A stretch of DNA of 29,180 nt from a virus: IMG/VR virus record IMGVR_UViG_3300021197_000362, positions 1-29,180 of that record; one strand, written 5' to 3'. A program made the translations under genes and the position numbers. Below, piece by piece: positions 13,528 to 20,951 of this stretch; within the stretch, counting starts at the first letter, position 1, and the number at the start of each line of letters is the position of its first letter. The notes under the pieces are model-generated. The model was not told where the DNA came from and did no database searches. It saw nothing but the letters and a program-made list of their open reading frames with translations.

Positions 13528-14102
13528 TGGAGATAGCAATGGAAGAAATACCTGAAAACCCAATGGCTAAATACGCAAAAAACTTAGATCGCTATAAGTT
13601 TGTTGAGGGCGAGTGGTGGTACTATTATCCAGAGGACGGAACTAGCATTTCTAGTGGAAACCATACTAGAGAAAGAGCGACTACACTGAGAAAAAGACTT
13701 GACTCATTTATGTACGTCAACGGGAAGTACATATCTAAGTCTCACCCGCTACACAAACCAGGAAGATACAAAACGTTTACTGACGCAGCTTTTGACAGTC
13801 TAGCGAAGTACGAACTTAGTCGTGAGGGACAGGTGTACATCATTACCAACCCTAACTTCCCTGAGTGGGTCAAGGTAGGCATGGCTGTGGACTCAGAGGA
13901 CAGACTCAACGGATACCAAACGTCGTCACCGTTCAGAGATTACTCGCTGTTCACTAACTGGTCTGTGGCTGACCGACGATCTGCTGAGTCAGAGGCACAC
14001 AGTCTGCTAGAGAAAACTTATGGTCGCAAGGGTGAGTGGTTCAACTGCACACCAGAGCAAGCCAGAGACTCTATCGCTGAACTAATGGAGCAACATAAAT
14101 GA
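13527..14102 (+). CDS. GIY-YIG nuclease-domain protein (T5orf172-like)
   Basis: The 191-residue protein has a C-terminal GIY-YIG-type domain: VYIIT (103-107) and VKVGMA (115-120) as the GIY and YIG equivalents, R126, an E-containing helix (ESEAHSLLEK) and GEWFN (169-173). The overall motif pattern resembles T5orf172/MUG113-type GIY-YIG modules. The N-terminal 90 residues hold two look-alike Trp/Tyr strand units (RYKFVEGEWWYYYPEDG; FMYVNGKYISKSHPLHK), probably a DNA-binding module. It sits between polymerase and exonuclease and is joined to both by overlaps, so it is part of the operon. Homing endonuclease or host-DNA-degrading enzyme are the alternatives. Start ATG overlaps the polymerase stop. 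The upstream in-frame extension (13473) is ignored. Confidence 0.85.
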   Translation: MEIAMEEIPENPMAKYAKNLDRYKFVEGEWWYYYPEDGTSISSGNHTRERATTLRKRLDSFMYVNGKYISKSHPLHKPGRYKTFTDAAFDSLAKYELSREGQVYIITNPNFPEWVKVGMAVDSEDRLNGYQTSSPFRDYSLFTNWSVADRRSAESEAHSLLEKTYGRKGEWFNCTPEQARDSIAELMEQHK

Positions 14103-14962
14103 AAAGTATTTACTCACTGGTAGACGACATCTACGCTGTGGTTGCTTCTAAGGAAGTGCCAGAGGACGTAGACCTCTACGAAGAGATAGAAAACTTTGGC
14201 GAAGGATGCAAACGCCTGATGACCAAACTGTTCACAGAGCAACGTGACGGACGCAAGCTGCGAATGTCTAACATCGGGCGCGACGACAGGTATCTGTGGA
14301 ACGTGGTGAATAACTCTGATGTGCAAGAGGAGATGACACCTAACACGCACGTCAAGTTTATGTACGGGCATCTGATTGAGGAGATGCTTTTATTCTTAAC
14401 CAAAATATCAGGACACGAGGTGACTGATGAACAAAAACAGTGTGAAGTTTCGGGCATTATCGGTCATATGGACTGCAAAATTGATGGTGTTGTCACTGAT
14501 GTTAAAAGCACTTCCACTTTTGGGTTTAAAAAATTCAAAGACGGAAGTCTGGCTTATGATGACCCGTTTGGGTACGTTGCTCAAATTAAAGGGTACGCAC
14601 ACTCCGAAGGTGAAACATCGTTTGGTTGGTTAGCGATGGACAAACAGAACGGACACCTGACGTACCTCATGTACGACTCTGCAGATACGCAGGCTCCGGT
14701 GTACGACAAGATAAGCTACGACATAGAGGAGCGCATAGAGCACATAAAAAAGCTCGTAGAGCAACCAGAGTGGCCCGAAGTTTGTCACAAGACCGTACCA
14801 GACGGCAAAAGTGGGAATCAAAAGCTCGCCGTTGGTTGTTCTTACTGTCCCTACAAGTTTACATGCTGGCCCGAAGTAAGAACATTCCTGTACTCAAGTG
14901 GTCTAAGATATTTAACAGAGGTGTTCAATGAGCCGAAGGTCGCGGAAATCAAAGCACAGTAA
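14099..14962 (+). CDS. PD-(D/E)XK exonuclease, Cas4/RecB-like with C-terminal cysteines
   Basis: The 287-residue protein shows the PD-(D/E)XK nuclease signature: GHLIEEM (E94/E95), IIGHMDCKIDG (D125), VVTDVKSTST (D134, K136) and QIKGYAH (Q162). Its C-terminal third has cysteines C229, C247, C250 and C256 (CSYCPYKFTC), the spacing seen in Cas4/AddB-type iron-sulfur nucleases. In T7-like phages the position after polymerase belongs to the 5'-3' exonuclease (gp6), so the role proposed is DNA degradation/recombination and primer removal. Starts with an ATGA overlap and extends past the start of endonuclease I by 35 bases. Frames at 14427, 14626 and several minus-strand ones are shadows. Confidence 0.85.
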   Translation: MKSIYSLVDDIYAVVASKEVPEDVDLYEEIENFGEGCKRLMTKLFTEQRDGRKLRMSNIGRDDRYLWNVVNNSDVQEEMTPNTHVKFMYGHLIEEMLLFLTKISGHEVTDEQKQCEVSGIIGHMDCKIDGVVTDVKSTSTFGFKKFKDGSLAYDDPFGYVAQIKGYAHSEGETSFGWLAMDKQNGHLTYLMYDSADTQAPVYDKISYDIEERIEHIKKLVEQPEWPEVCHKTVPDGKSGNQKLAVGCSYCPYKFTCWPEVRTFLYSSGLRYLTEVFNEPKVAEIKAQ

Positions 14963-15338
14963 ATTTAGGTCGGGGTTTGAAGAAGATGTTGCAAAGCAGT
15001 TACAACCATTTGGTTTTAGTTACGAACCGTTCCAAGTCCCGTACAGGATTGAACGAAAGTACACACCCGACTTTGTGTACGAGTACAGAGGACGGACGTA
15101 CCTCATTGAGTGCAAAGGATACTTTCGTGCAGGAGACACGCAGAAGTATAGAGCGATCTCTAAGTGTCTCCCGGAGGCACAAGAACTCATCTTTGTACTG
15201 ATGAAGCCTAATCAGAAAGTGAGTAAAAGTACCAAACTTACTATGGCTGAATGGTGTGACAAACACAATATTCTATGGTATAATATAGATACACTTAAGG
15301 AGTTGGTTGATTATGTCTCTGACACTAGAAGAAATTAA
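14928..15338 (+). CDS. Endonuclease I, Holliday-junction/host DNA nuclease
   Basis: The 136-residue protein resembles T7 endonuclease I (gp3, 149 residues). Conserved elements: FEED (E19/E20), YTPDFVYE (D48), and LIECKGYFRAGDTQKYRAI (E61, K63), matching T7 residues E20, D55, E65 and K67. The basic N-terminus (MSRRSRKSKHSKFRSG) fits DNA binding. It resolves branched DNA in recombination/packaging and helps degrade host DNA. The ATG at 14928 follows CAGAGGTGTTCA and lies inside the exonuclease 3' end. A promoter-like element is embedded at 15256-15284. Confidence 0.92.
   Translation: MSRRSRKSKHSKFRSGFEEDVAKQLQPFGFSYEPFQVPYRIERKYTPDFVYEYRGRTYLIECKGYFRAGDTQKYRAISKCLPEAQELIFVLMKPNQKVSKSTKLTMAEWCDKHNILWYNIDTLKELVDYVSDTRRN
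15256..15284 (+). promoter_or_regulatory. Internal rightward promoter with extended -10
   Basis: -35 GTGACA (15256-15261, five of six), 17-base spacer, -10 TATAAT (15279-15284, perfect) preceded by TGG. The -10 block TATGGTATAAT is identical to that of the leftward 5308-5336 promoter. Expected start near 15291, upstream of the small coiled protein, DUF3310 gene and RNR; it would allow the nucleotide genes to be expressed separately from the replisome. Confidence 0.8.
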
Positions 15339-15486
15339 GGAGCGGCTGTTGCGGTTGTACGACCCTGACGATCTTCTGGAAGCACTACAAATATCTGCTG
15401 AGGAACTGCTGGACAGATTTGAGGATAAACTCATACGCAGACTCGACGAATTTCAAGAGGAGCTAGAGGAAGAATATGCAGAATGA
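15313..15486 (+). CDS. Small acidic coiled protein
   Basis: Encodes 57 residues, MSLTLEEIKERLLRLYDPDD onward, ending in a glutamate-rich helix (DEFQEELEEEYAE). Heptad-like Leu/Glu spacing suggests a coiled coil or helical hairpin, with an AEELL segment. It follows the 15256 promoter and overlaps the next gene's start by 11 bases. No family was recognised; a helix-turn-helix-type or partner-binding role is possible. Gene reality is supported by the spacing and good coding appearance. Confidence 0.65.
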   Translation: MSLTLEEIKERLLRLYDPDDLLEALQISAEELLDRFEDKLIRRLDEFQEELEEEYAE

Positions 15487-15859
15487 GTGGAACATGACTG
15501 AAGACGACTGTGCAAAGTTTGAAAAAGACTGTGAGAAGCTGCGTAAGAAATGCCAGGAAAGCAGGTCCATAGACGACATTACTACAGAGGAGTGGGACAG
15601 GATGGCTAAGACATTCACAGGCAAGCTGTACCACCCTCAGGACAAACACGATCCTGTGGCACAACCAGATCACTACAACAAGGGAGCTATTGAGGCCATT
15701 GAAGCAATCAAGGCGTCTATGCACCCACAAGAGTACAAGGGATATCTCAAGGGTAACTGTCTTAAGTACCTGTGGCGTTACGAATACAAGAACGGCATAG
15801 AAGATCTACGGAAGGCTCGTGTCTATCTAGAGTGGTTAATCAAGGAGGTTGCCTTGTGA
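15476..15859 (+). CDS. DUF3310-containing protein (T7 gp1.7-related domain)
   Basis: The 127-residue protein's C-terminal part reads PDHYNKGAIEAIEAI, then GYLKGNCLKYLWRYEYKNG and DLRKARVYLEWLI, a clear DUF3310 module; the same module forms the C-terminal part of T7 gp1.7, a nucleotide kinase-type protein. The N-terminal half is charged with coiled-coil character (CEKLRKKCQESRS). Placement directly before a ribonucleotide reductase supports a role in nucleotide metabolism. The start at 15476 overlaps the previous stop; an internal ATG at 15494 is an alternative. A minus-strand frame (15431-15730) is a shadow. Confidence 0.82.
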   Translation: MQNEWNMTEDDCAKFEKDCEKLRKKCQESRSIDDITTEEWDRMAKTFTGKLYHPQDKHDPVAQPDHYNKGAIEAIEAIKASMHPQEYKGYLKGNCLKYLWRYEYKNGIEDLRKARVYLEWLIKEVAL

Positions 15860-16113
15860 AGATCATAGAAGGTAAGTTTGGGACAAAGACAGAAGAAAAG
15901 GAGATAACAACGGCTGAGTTTCTGACTGCGTTTGCAGCTAAGGCTCAGATACAGGAGACTGAAGGTAACAAACCTAAGGTGGTAGTGGTAATGTACGAGG
16001 ACGGTCAGATGTTTGAAGTAGCGTCCAACGAACAGTACCCTGATGGGGTTTACATGCTACTACAGTTAGCAGCACAAGCAATCATTAACGAAACGCTAGG
16101 AGTAACAGAATAG
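15856..16113 (+). CDS. Small protein, unknown function, upstream of RNR
   Basis: Encodes 85 residues starting with GTG: (M)KIIEGKFGTKTEEKEITTA. AAGGAGG lies eight bases upstream, and the GTG overlaps the previous stop (GTGA), so I use it rather than the longer in-frame start at 15772. The protein has an N-terminal beta hairpin, a helix (AEFLTAFAAKAQIQETEG), then KVVVVMYEDGQMFEVAS and a C-terminal helix. It is soluble, with no cysteine and no motif recognised. Its stop immediately precedes the RNR ATG. A role tied to RNR regulation is possible but untested. Confidence 0.65.
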   Translation: MKIIEGKFGTKTEEKEITTAEFLTAFAAKAQIQETEGNKPKVVVVMYEDGQMFEVASNEQYPDGVYMLLQLAAQAIINETLGVTE

Positions 16114-17985
16114 ATGGACGCATATCAACAGTACATACACAAGTCTAGGTACGCTAGGTACTTGCCAGAGGAGCAACGTCGGGAGACTTGGGAAGAAACA
16201 GTAAACAGGTACATCAACTTTTGGGCAGCCCGTGGACACCTCAACGACTCTGACGTATCAGAGATATTCAAGGCAGTCCATGACCTAGACGTAATGCCCA
16301 GCATGAGGGCGCTGATGACTGCAGGAGACGCACTGGAACGTGACAACGTAGCAGGGTTTAACTGTAGCTACCTACCCATAGACCACCCTAAGGCGTTTGA
16401 TGAACTCATGTACGTGCTTCTGTGCGGCACAGGCGTAGGCTTCAGTGTCGAGCGTCAGTACATACAGAAGTTACCGGAAGTTGCGGAGGAGTTTCATGCA
16501 ACCGATACAGTTATTAATGTTGCGGATTCAAAGATTGGATGGGCGAAATCGTTTAGGGAACTGGTATCACTGCTGTATACAGGTCAAGTTCCACAATGGG
16601 ACATTAGTAGAGTACGACCTGCAGGTTCCGCACTCAAGACTTTCGGAGGTCGTGCAAGTGGTGCAGAACCTCTCGTTGATCTCTTCAAATTTACAGTTGA
16701 ACTCTTTAAGACAGCATCTGGACGAAAACTTAGCTCCATTGAATGCCACGATCTTTGCTGTAAGATTGCTCAAATCGTCGTCGTCGGGGGAGTCAGGAGA
16801 AGCGCCCTGATCTCACTGTCCAACCTCACGGACGACAGACTCCGAAGATGCAAGCATGGACAGTGGTACATAGATGAACCCCAGCGTGGTCTGGCGAACA
16901 ACTCAGCGTGTTACACAGAGAAGCCAGACTTTGAAGCCTTTCTCAACGAGTGGACTAGCTTATATGAATCTAAATCTGGAGAACGAGGTGTCTTTAGCAG
17001 AGTCGCAAGTCAAAAACAAGCTGCAAAAAATGAACGAAGAGATGCTACCTACGATTTTGGAACTAATCCATGCAGCGAAATCATCCTCAGACCCTACCAG
17101 TTCTGCAATCTTTCAGAGGTTGTTGTTAGGCCACAGGATACACTCGCAAGTCTCAAACGAAAAGTTAGGGTTGCGACTATCCTTGGGACTCTTCAGGCCA
17201 CCCTCACCAACTTCAGATATCTCAGAAATATTTGGAAACTAAACACAGAGGAAGAGGCACTGCTGGGTGTATCCTTGACAGGTATCATGGATCATCCAAT
17301 GTTGTCAGGCAGAGGAGACAAGGCCAAGCTGAAGAAGTGGCTTACGGAGATGAGGGAGGAAGCAATTGAAGTTAACAAGCAGTGGGCAGAGAAACTGGGT
17401 ATCAACGCTTCTACCGCTATTACTGCGGTCAAGCCTAGCGGCACTGTTAGTCAGTTGGTCGATAGCGCTAGTGGTATCCATCCTCGTTATAGTGCACAAT
17501 ACATACGCAGAGTACGCGCAGATGCTCGTGACCCACTTTGTGCCGTCTTAGAGGCCGCAGGAGTGCCTGTGGAGGACGATGCGATGTCACCCAGTACTAG
17601 GGTATTCTCCTTCCCTATTGCGTCTCCTGAGGGCGCTGTGACAGCCTCAGACATGGGTGCTATGGAGCAGTTGGATCTTTGGGAGATATATCAGGACTAC
17701 TGGTGTGAACACAAGCCGTCTATGACGTGCTACTACCGTGATAATGAATTCCTGGAGGTGGGACAGTGGTTGTACAACAAGTTTGATAAGGTCAGTGGTA
17801 TCTCTTTTCTACCTTACTCAGACCACACGTATCAGCAGGCACCTTATGAGCCTGTGGACAAGGCCACCCTCAAGGCACTACAGAAGGGCTTTCCGACCCA
17901 GATTGATTGGGACATCAATGAAGCCTCTGATATGACTGAGGGTAGCCAGCAGTTAGCCTGTACAGGGAACAACTGTGAACTTTAG
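16114..17985 (+). CDS. nrdJ: Class II (B12-dependent) ribonucleoside-triphosphate reductase, monomeric type
   Basis: A 623-residue enzyme that makes dNTPs using adenosylcobalamin, so oxygen is not needed. Cysteines fit the Lactobacillus leichmannii RTPR plan: C84 in FNCSYL (C119), C320 in NPCSEI (C408, thiyl site, with E322), C331 (C419), and the terminal shuttle pair C616-x4-C621 in QLACTGNNCEL (C731/C736). Spacing 320-331 and 616-621 equals RTPR, whereas the interval C84-C320 is about 53 residues shorter, so the effector-binding insertion is reduced. The N-terminal region is also shorter (RTPR is 739). It depends on host/environment cobalamin and an outside reductant, plausibly the CPAC protein at 3744-3974. 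Frames at 16445, 16874 and others are shadows. Confidence 0.95.
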   Translation: MDAYQQYIHKSRYARYLPEEQRRETWEETVNRYINFWAARGHLNDSDVSEIFKAVHDLDVMPSMRALMTAGDALERDNVAGFNCSYLPIDHPKAFDELMYVLLCGTGVGFSVERQYIQKLPEVAEEFHATDTVINVADSKIGWAKSFRELVSLLYTGQVPQWDISRVRPAGSALKTFGGRASGAEPLVDLFKFTVELFKTASGRKLSSIECHDLCCKIAQIVVVGGVRRSALISLSNLTDDRLRRCKHGQWYIDEPQRGLANNSACYTEKPDFEAFLNEWTSLYESKSGERGVFSRVASQKQAAKNERRDATYDFGTNPCSEIILRPYQFCNLSEVVVRPQDTLASLKRKVRVATILGTLQATLTNFRYLRNIWKLNTEEEALLGVSLTGIMDHPMLSGRGDKAKLKKWLTEMREEAIEVNKQWAEKLGINASTAITAVKPSGTVSQLVDSASGIHPRYSAQYIRRVRADARDPLCAVLEAAGVPVEDDAMSPSTRVFSFPIASPEGAVTASDMGAMEQLDLWEIYQDYWCEHKPSMTCYYRDNEFLEVGQWLYNKFDKVSGISFLPYSDHTYQQAPYEPVDKATLKALQKGFPTQIDWDINEASDMTEGSQQLACTGNNCEL

Positions 17986-18085
17986 GGTGCTGGCATTAGT
18001 TATTCTTATGTTACCAGCGTGTACTGTGGTCACTACTTCTGACCCACAATGGGAGTGGCCTCAAGACATGAAGAATATAGAGTAA
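17975..18085 (+). CDS. 36-residue lipoprotein, last gene of the rightward operon
   Basis: A 37-codon frame starts with GTG inside the RNR 3' end (AGGGAACAACT upstream) or alternatively at the GTG at 17987. Sequence: MNFRVLALVILMLPACTVVT, then TSDPQWEWPQDMKNIE. The LPAC lipobox follows a hydrophobic signal (VLALVILM), and lipidation at C16 is predicted, leaving a 21-residue mature part containing PQWEWPQ. Small phage lipoproteins of this kind are candidates for outer-membrane spanins or superinfection-exclusion factors; neither is proved. There is no matching inner-membrane spanin partner visible. The 3' end overlaps the opposing 62-residue gene by 25 bases. Confidence 0.7.
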   Translation: MNFRVLALVILMLPACTVVTTSDPQWEWPQDMKNIE

Positions 18086-18249
18086 CCTTTAGACTTACCT
18101 ACGTCCTCTGGCTTATCTTTAGGGTCATGGGACGTAGGTATTCCTTCAGACTGCATACGCCTGATGTTATTTTTTGACTTCTGGCACATACTGTGGTAGT
18201 CAATGGATGTGTACTCTACTGTGTGGTCTTTGTCTTTATTCTTTTTCAT
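18061..18249 (-). CDS. Small basic protein at the convergence point, unknown function
   Basis: Encodes 62 residues, MKKNKDKDHTVEYTSIDYHS onward. I start it at the ATG at 18249, preceded by GGGAGATAAA (the end of the internal virion gene supplies the ribosome site); the longer frame to 18264 has no better support. It is highly charged (KKNKDKDH; KDKPEDVGKSK) and probably disordered. No family was recognised. It is the last gene of the leftward structural transcript and its 3' end overlaps the opposing lipoprotein gene. The 10-base inverted repeat at 18097-18139 lies within its coding region. Confidence 0.6.
   Translation of the reverse strand: MKKNKDKDHTVEYTSIDYHSMCQKSKNNIRRMQSEGIPTSHDPKDKPEDVGKSKGYSIFFMS
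18097..18139. terminator. Perfect 10-base inverted repeat at the transcript convergence
   Basis: ACCTACGTCC (18097-18106) and GGACGTAGGT (18130-18139) are exact reverse complements separated by 23 bases, about 12 bases past the lipoprotein stop. The hairpin can form on either transcript. No T-run follows on either side, so it may be a bidirectional, protein-assisted terminator or an mRNA 3'-end stabiliser. The repeat is inside the coding region of the 62-residue gene. Confidence 0.5.
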
Positions 18250-18250
18250 T

Positions 18251-20941
18251 TTATCTCCCAGCATTTGCCGCTTTTTCTAGCTCTTTAAATAGCTTAGGGT
18301 CTTCCGCTTTTAGTCTGTCCAAAGAACCTTCTTTGGCTTTTAAGTTTCTGTACAAAGCCGCTTTACCAGATACGGGCATTTTACGTAAAGCCTCTTTTCT
18401 TTCCTCAGAAAACATTACTCCTTGAGGAACTACGGCTTTCTCTACAGCAGAGGGGACAAAACCCTCACGCAACTCAACACCTTCACCTATATCAGACACG
18501 CCTTTTCTTATAGCCGCTTGTCCGGCTGTTTGCCCTGCTAGTAGCCGTTGAGTCACTTCACGAGCCAATATGTTAGCTCCTATAGAGCCTGTAACAATAG
18601 TAGATGTTATTTGTTCAGCCGTTTTAGGAGCAAATAAGCCCATTGTTTGTCCAACTAACGCAGAGTTAAACAACGCTTCAAAAACGCTAGGCTGAAAAGA
18701 ACTAGGCATCATTTCTTTTAGGGCGTTCAGTTCTTGTTTAGCCCTAGCTATTTTACTGTCAACATTAGCTAGTTGAAGTGTAATCCGTTCTCTTTCTTCG
18801 GCAATTTTTATATCTAAATCGCGTCTTCCTGTGGCTTGCGCTCCTTGAACTTGTTTTTGCCTGTCTAACTCTGCAATTTTAGCATCTGCTTCTGCTTGAA
18901 TTTTATCTCTTTGTTTTTGTAAAGCAGTTGATAATTGAGCTTTATCTTTTATGGCCTGCTTTCTAATTTCGTCGGCTTCTCTGTTCGCTAGTCCAAGTAT
19001 GTTTTCTTTGTTTCTTTGTGTTGAAGCGGCTAAACTTTGGGCCTCTTCTTGCAACCTTCCCTGTCCTCTAGCAACAAACCTTTTGCTGTGTTCCTTCAAT
19101 GCCGCTAAATAATCAGAGGCGTCAAAAGCACCCATTCTTGGTTTTCCATCTGACGCTTTTATAATAGCACTGTCAACAAGGCTTCTTATGCTCCACGCAG
19201 TTTTATCAGCGTTTAAAACAGCCAACTCTTGTTTATTCAAACCTGACTCAAGCAAATCATCAAAATACGTTTGAACTTCTGACGCAAAGCGTCTCGTTGA
19301 GGTTGCTCCCTCGCTCAATCCACTAATTGCTTTACCTATGGTGCTTCTGAGTTGAACTAGGTCTTCTCCTGAAATAACACCATCAGGGGCTTTCTTCGCT
19401 ATTTGCTCCTTTATGTACGTTTTAACACTTGCTATGATATTTGCTCTTTCACCGCCGACTAACGCAAGATCCGCAAAATCATCTTCAATATCGTCAATAA
19501 ATTTTAACACGCCGTCTGCGTTTATATCATAAGTTTTACCGTTAGCTACTGTAAAGCCGTGTCTTTTCCACAAATCGTCTAAAAAAGCGTTAGCATCTTG
19601 GGGGTCCATCAAGCCTAGTTCATTAATTTCATCGGCAGTGGCTCCGGGCGGTGCGGCTTCACGCAAGGCTTTACCGCGAAAAAAGGCGTTAGCTGAGTTT
19701 GTAGCCTCATCAGCTTGCTGAACAGCGATAGATCGTAAAACGCTAGGGTTTTGTTGAGCCTGCTTTAACTCCGCAATCTGATTGCTGTAGTCTATTTTAG
19801 CTTGTCCTTTAGCCTCTTTTGCTAACTTTTCTAACTCATTAATTTTATCCTGAATTCTTATTCCGGTTTCTTCTATAGATTCTACTGTGTTTCTTTCTAT
19901 AGTTTTCTTTGCAATTTTGGTTTTTTGTCCCGCCTCTTGAACAGCCTTAGCTCCATCTCTTTTAGCAGATTCTGTTGTTACAGCCCTTCCTGCCATGTTT
20001 CTAGCCTGCTGTTCAGACAGTGATCTACCGCCGTAAGCCTTTGAAACAACAGACCTGTAAACACCAGAAACAAAGGGAAGATCAGTAAACATTAAATTTA
20101 TAAAGTTTTTGCCTTCGCCTAACTGCTGTGCGAGCTTAGGTTCAGTAAAGAAATCGTATCCTTTTTTTACACCAGCAAAAGCAAAAGGAACTGTTAAAGA
20201 AATACCCGCAGTAAGCAAAGCGTTTTTAGCCTTTTCTTCTTCAGTCTGACCTTCGTAGCCTATTACAAGACCTTCTGCTCCAGCAAAACCAGAGGCCGCT
20301 ACTGGAGTTGGTACTTTAGAAAGAACCTCTGCAACTCGACCACTCTGCTGTCTACCTAACTGGGCCGCAAGTAAAGCGGCTTCATCAGAAGTTTGAGCAA
20401 CCGCTGGACCTAGTTTAGAGGCTACTTGCGCTTGCGCTTGCCTCGCTAAATCTCCTTGCCTAAGACGAGATCCTTGAGATATTAACTGCCCACCCTTCAT
20501 CGACACAGGAGACAAAACACTACCAGCAATGTTAGCTGTCGTAGATAATATAGGACTTTCTTCAGCAAATCTTGCGGATTTAGCTTCTTCTTCAGTTAAA
20601 ATTTGTTTTCTTAATTCTGATACAGAAACATCCCTAAACGCATCTGGCTCTAATATTTTGACAACAGCGGCTGAAATATGGCTAGATATTTCTTCACCTT
20701 TGTTTAACCACATACCATCAATAAAAGCACGAGCAGTCATAAACAAATCGTCAGCGGTAATAGAATTAGAATCAACTTTTTCTACGTAAGACTGAAGATG
20801 TTCTGCCGTGTATTGCTCTTGACGCTCAAGTGGTCCCATAGCGTCTACAGCATAAGGATTAGAAAAACCTACTCCAGAACCTAAAGAAGCATACGGGTTA
20901 TCTTCCGATATTTCTTCATCTGTAAATACACTTTTAGCCAT
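18251..20941 (-). CDS. Large internal virion protein / DNA-ejection protein candidate
   Basis: An 896-residue protein. After an acidic N-terminus (AKSVFTDEEISEDNPYASLG) it has long helical, Gln/Ala/Lys/Glu-rich regions with coiled-coil potential at about 330-415 (EAGQKTKIAKKTIERN; KINELEKLAKEAKG) and 640-740 (LQKQRDKIQAEADAKIAELD; ERERITLQLANVDSK), interspersed with small hydrophobic patches at about 235-260 (TAGISLTVPFAFAG) and near 800. This resembles internal (ejection) proteins of podoviruses that pass into the host envelope at infection. No enzymatic motif such as a lytic transglycosylase EAE was seen. Family unknown; function inferred from size, composition and place between tail genes and the operon end. 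AAGGG precedes the ATG. Confidence 0.7.
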   Translation of the reverse strand: MAKSVFTDEEISEDNPYASLGSGVGFSNPYAVDAMGPLERQEQYTAEHLQSYVEKVDSNSITADDLFMTARAFIDGMWLNKGEEISSHISAAVVKILEPDAFRDVSVSELRKQILTEEEAKSARFAEESPILSTTANIAGSVLSPVSMKGGQLISQGSRLRQGDLARQAQAQVASKLGPAVAQTSDEAALLAAQLGRQQSGRVAEVLSKVPTPVAASGFAGAEGLVIGYEGQTEEEKAKNALLTAGISLTVPFAFAGVKKGYDFFTEPKLAQQLGEGKNFINLMFTDLPFVSGVYRSVVSKAYGGRSLSEQQARNMAGRAVTTESAKRDGAKAVQEAGQKTKIAKKTIERNTVESIEETGIRIQDKINELEKLAKEAKGQAKIDYSNQIAELKQAQQNPSVLRSIAVQQADEATNSANAFFRGKALREAAPPGATADEINELGLMDPQDANAFLDDLWKRHGFTVANGKTYDINADGVLKFIDDIEDDFADLALVGGERANIIASVKTYIKEQIAKKAPDGVISGEDLVQLRSTIGKAISGLSEGATSTRRFASEVQTYFDDLLESGLNKQELAVLNADKTAWSIRSLVDSAIIKASDGKPRMGAFDASDYLAALKEHSKRFVARGQGRLQEEAQSLAASTQRNKENILGLANREADEIRKQAIKDKAQLSTALQKQRDKIQAEADAKIAELDRQKQVQGAQATGRRDLDIKIAEERERITLQLANVDSKIARAKQELNALKEMMPSSFQPSVFEALFNSALVGQTMGLFAPKTAEQITSTIVTGSIGANILAREVTQRLLAGQTAGQAAIRKGVSDIGEGVELREGFVPSAVEKAVVPQGVMFSEERKEALRKMPVSGKAALYRNLKAKEGSLDRLKAEDPKLFKELEKAANAGR

Positions 20942-20951
20942 GTTATTACCC

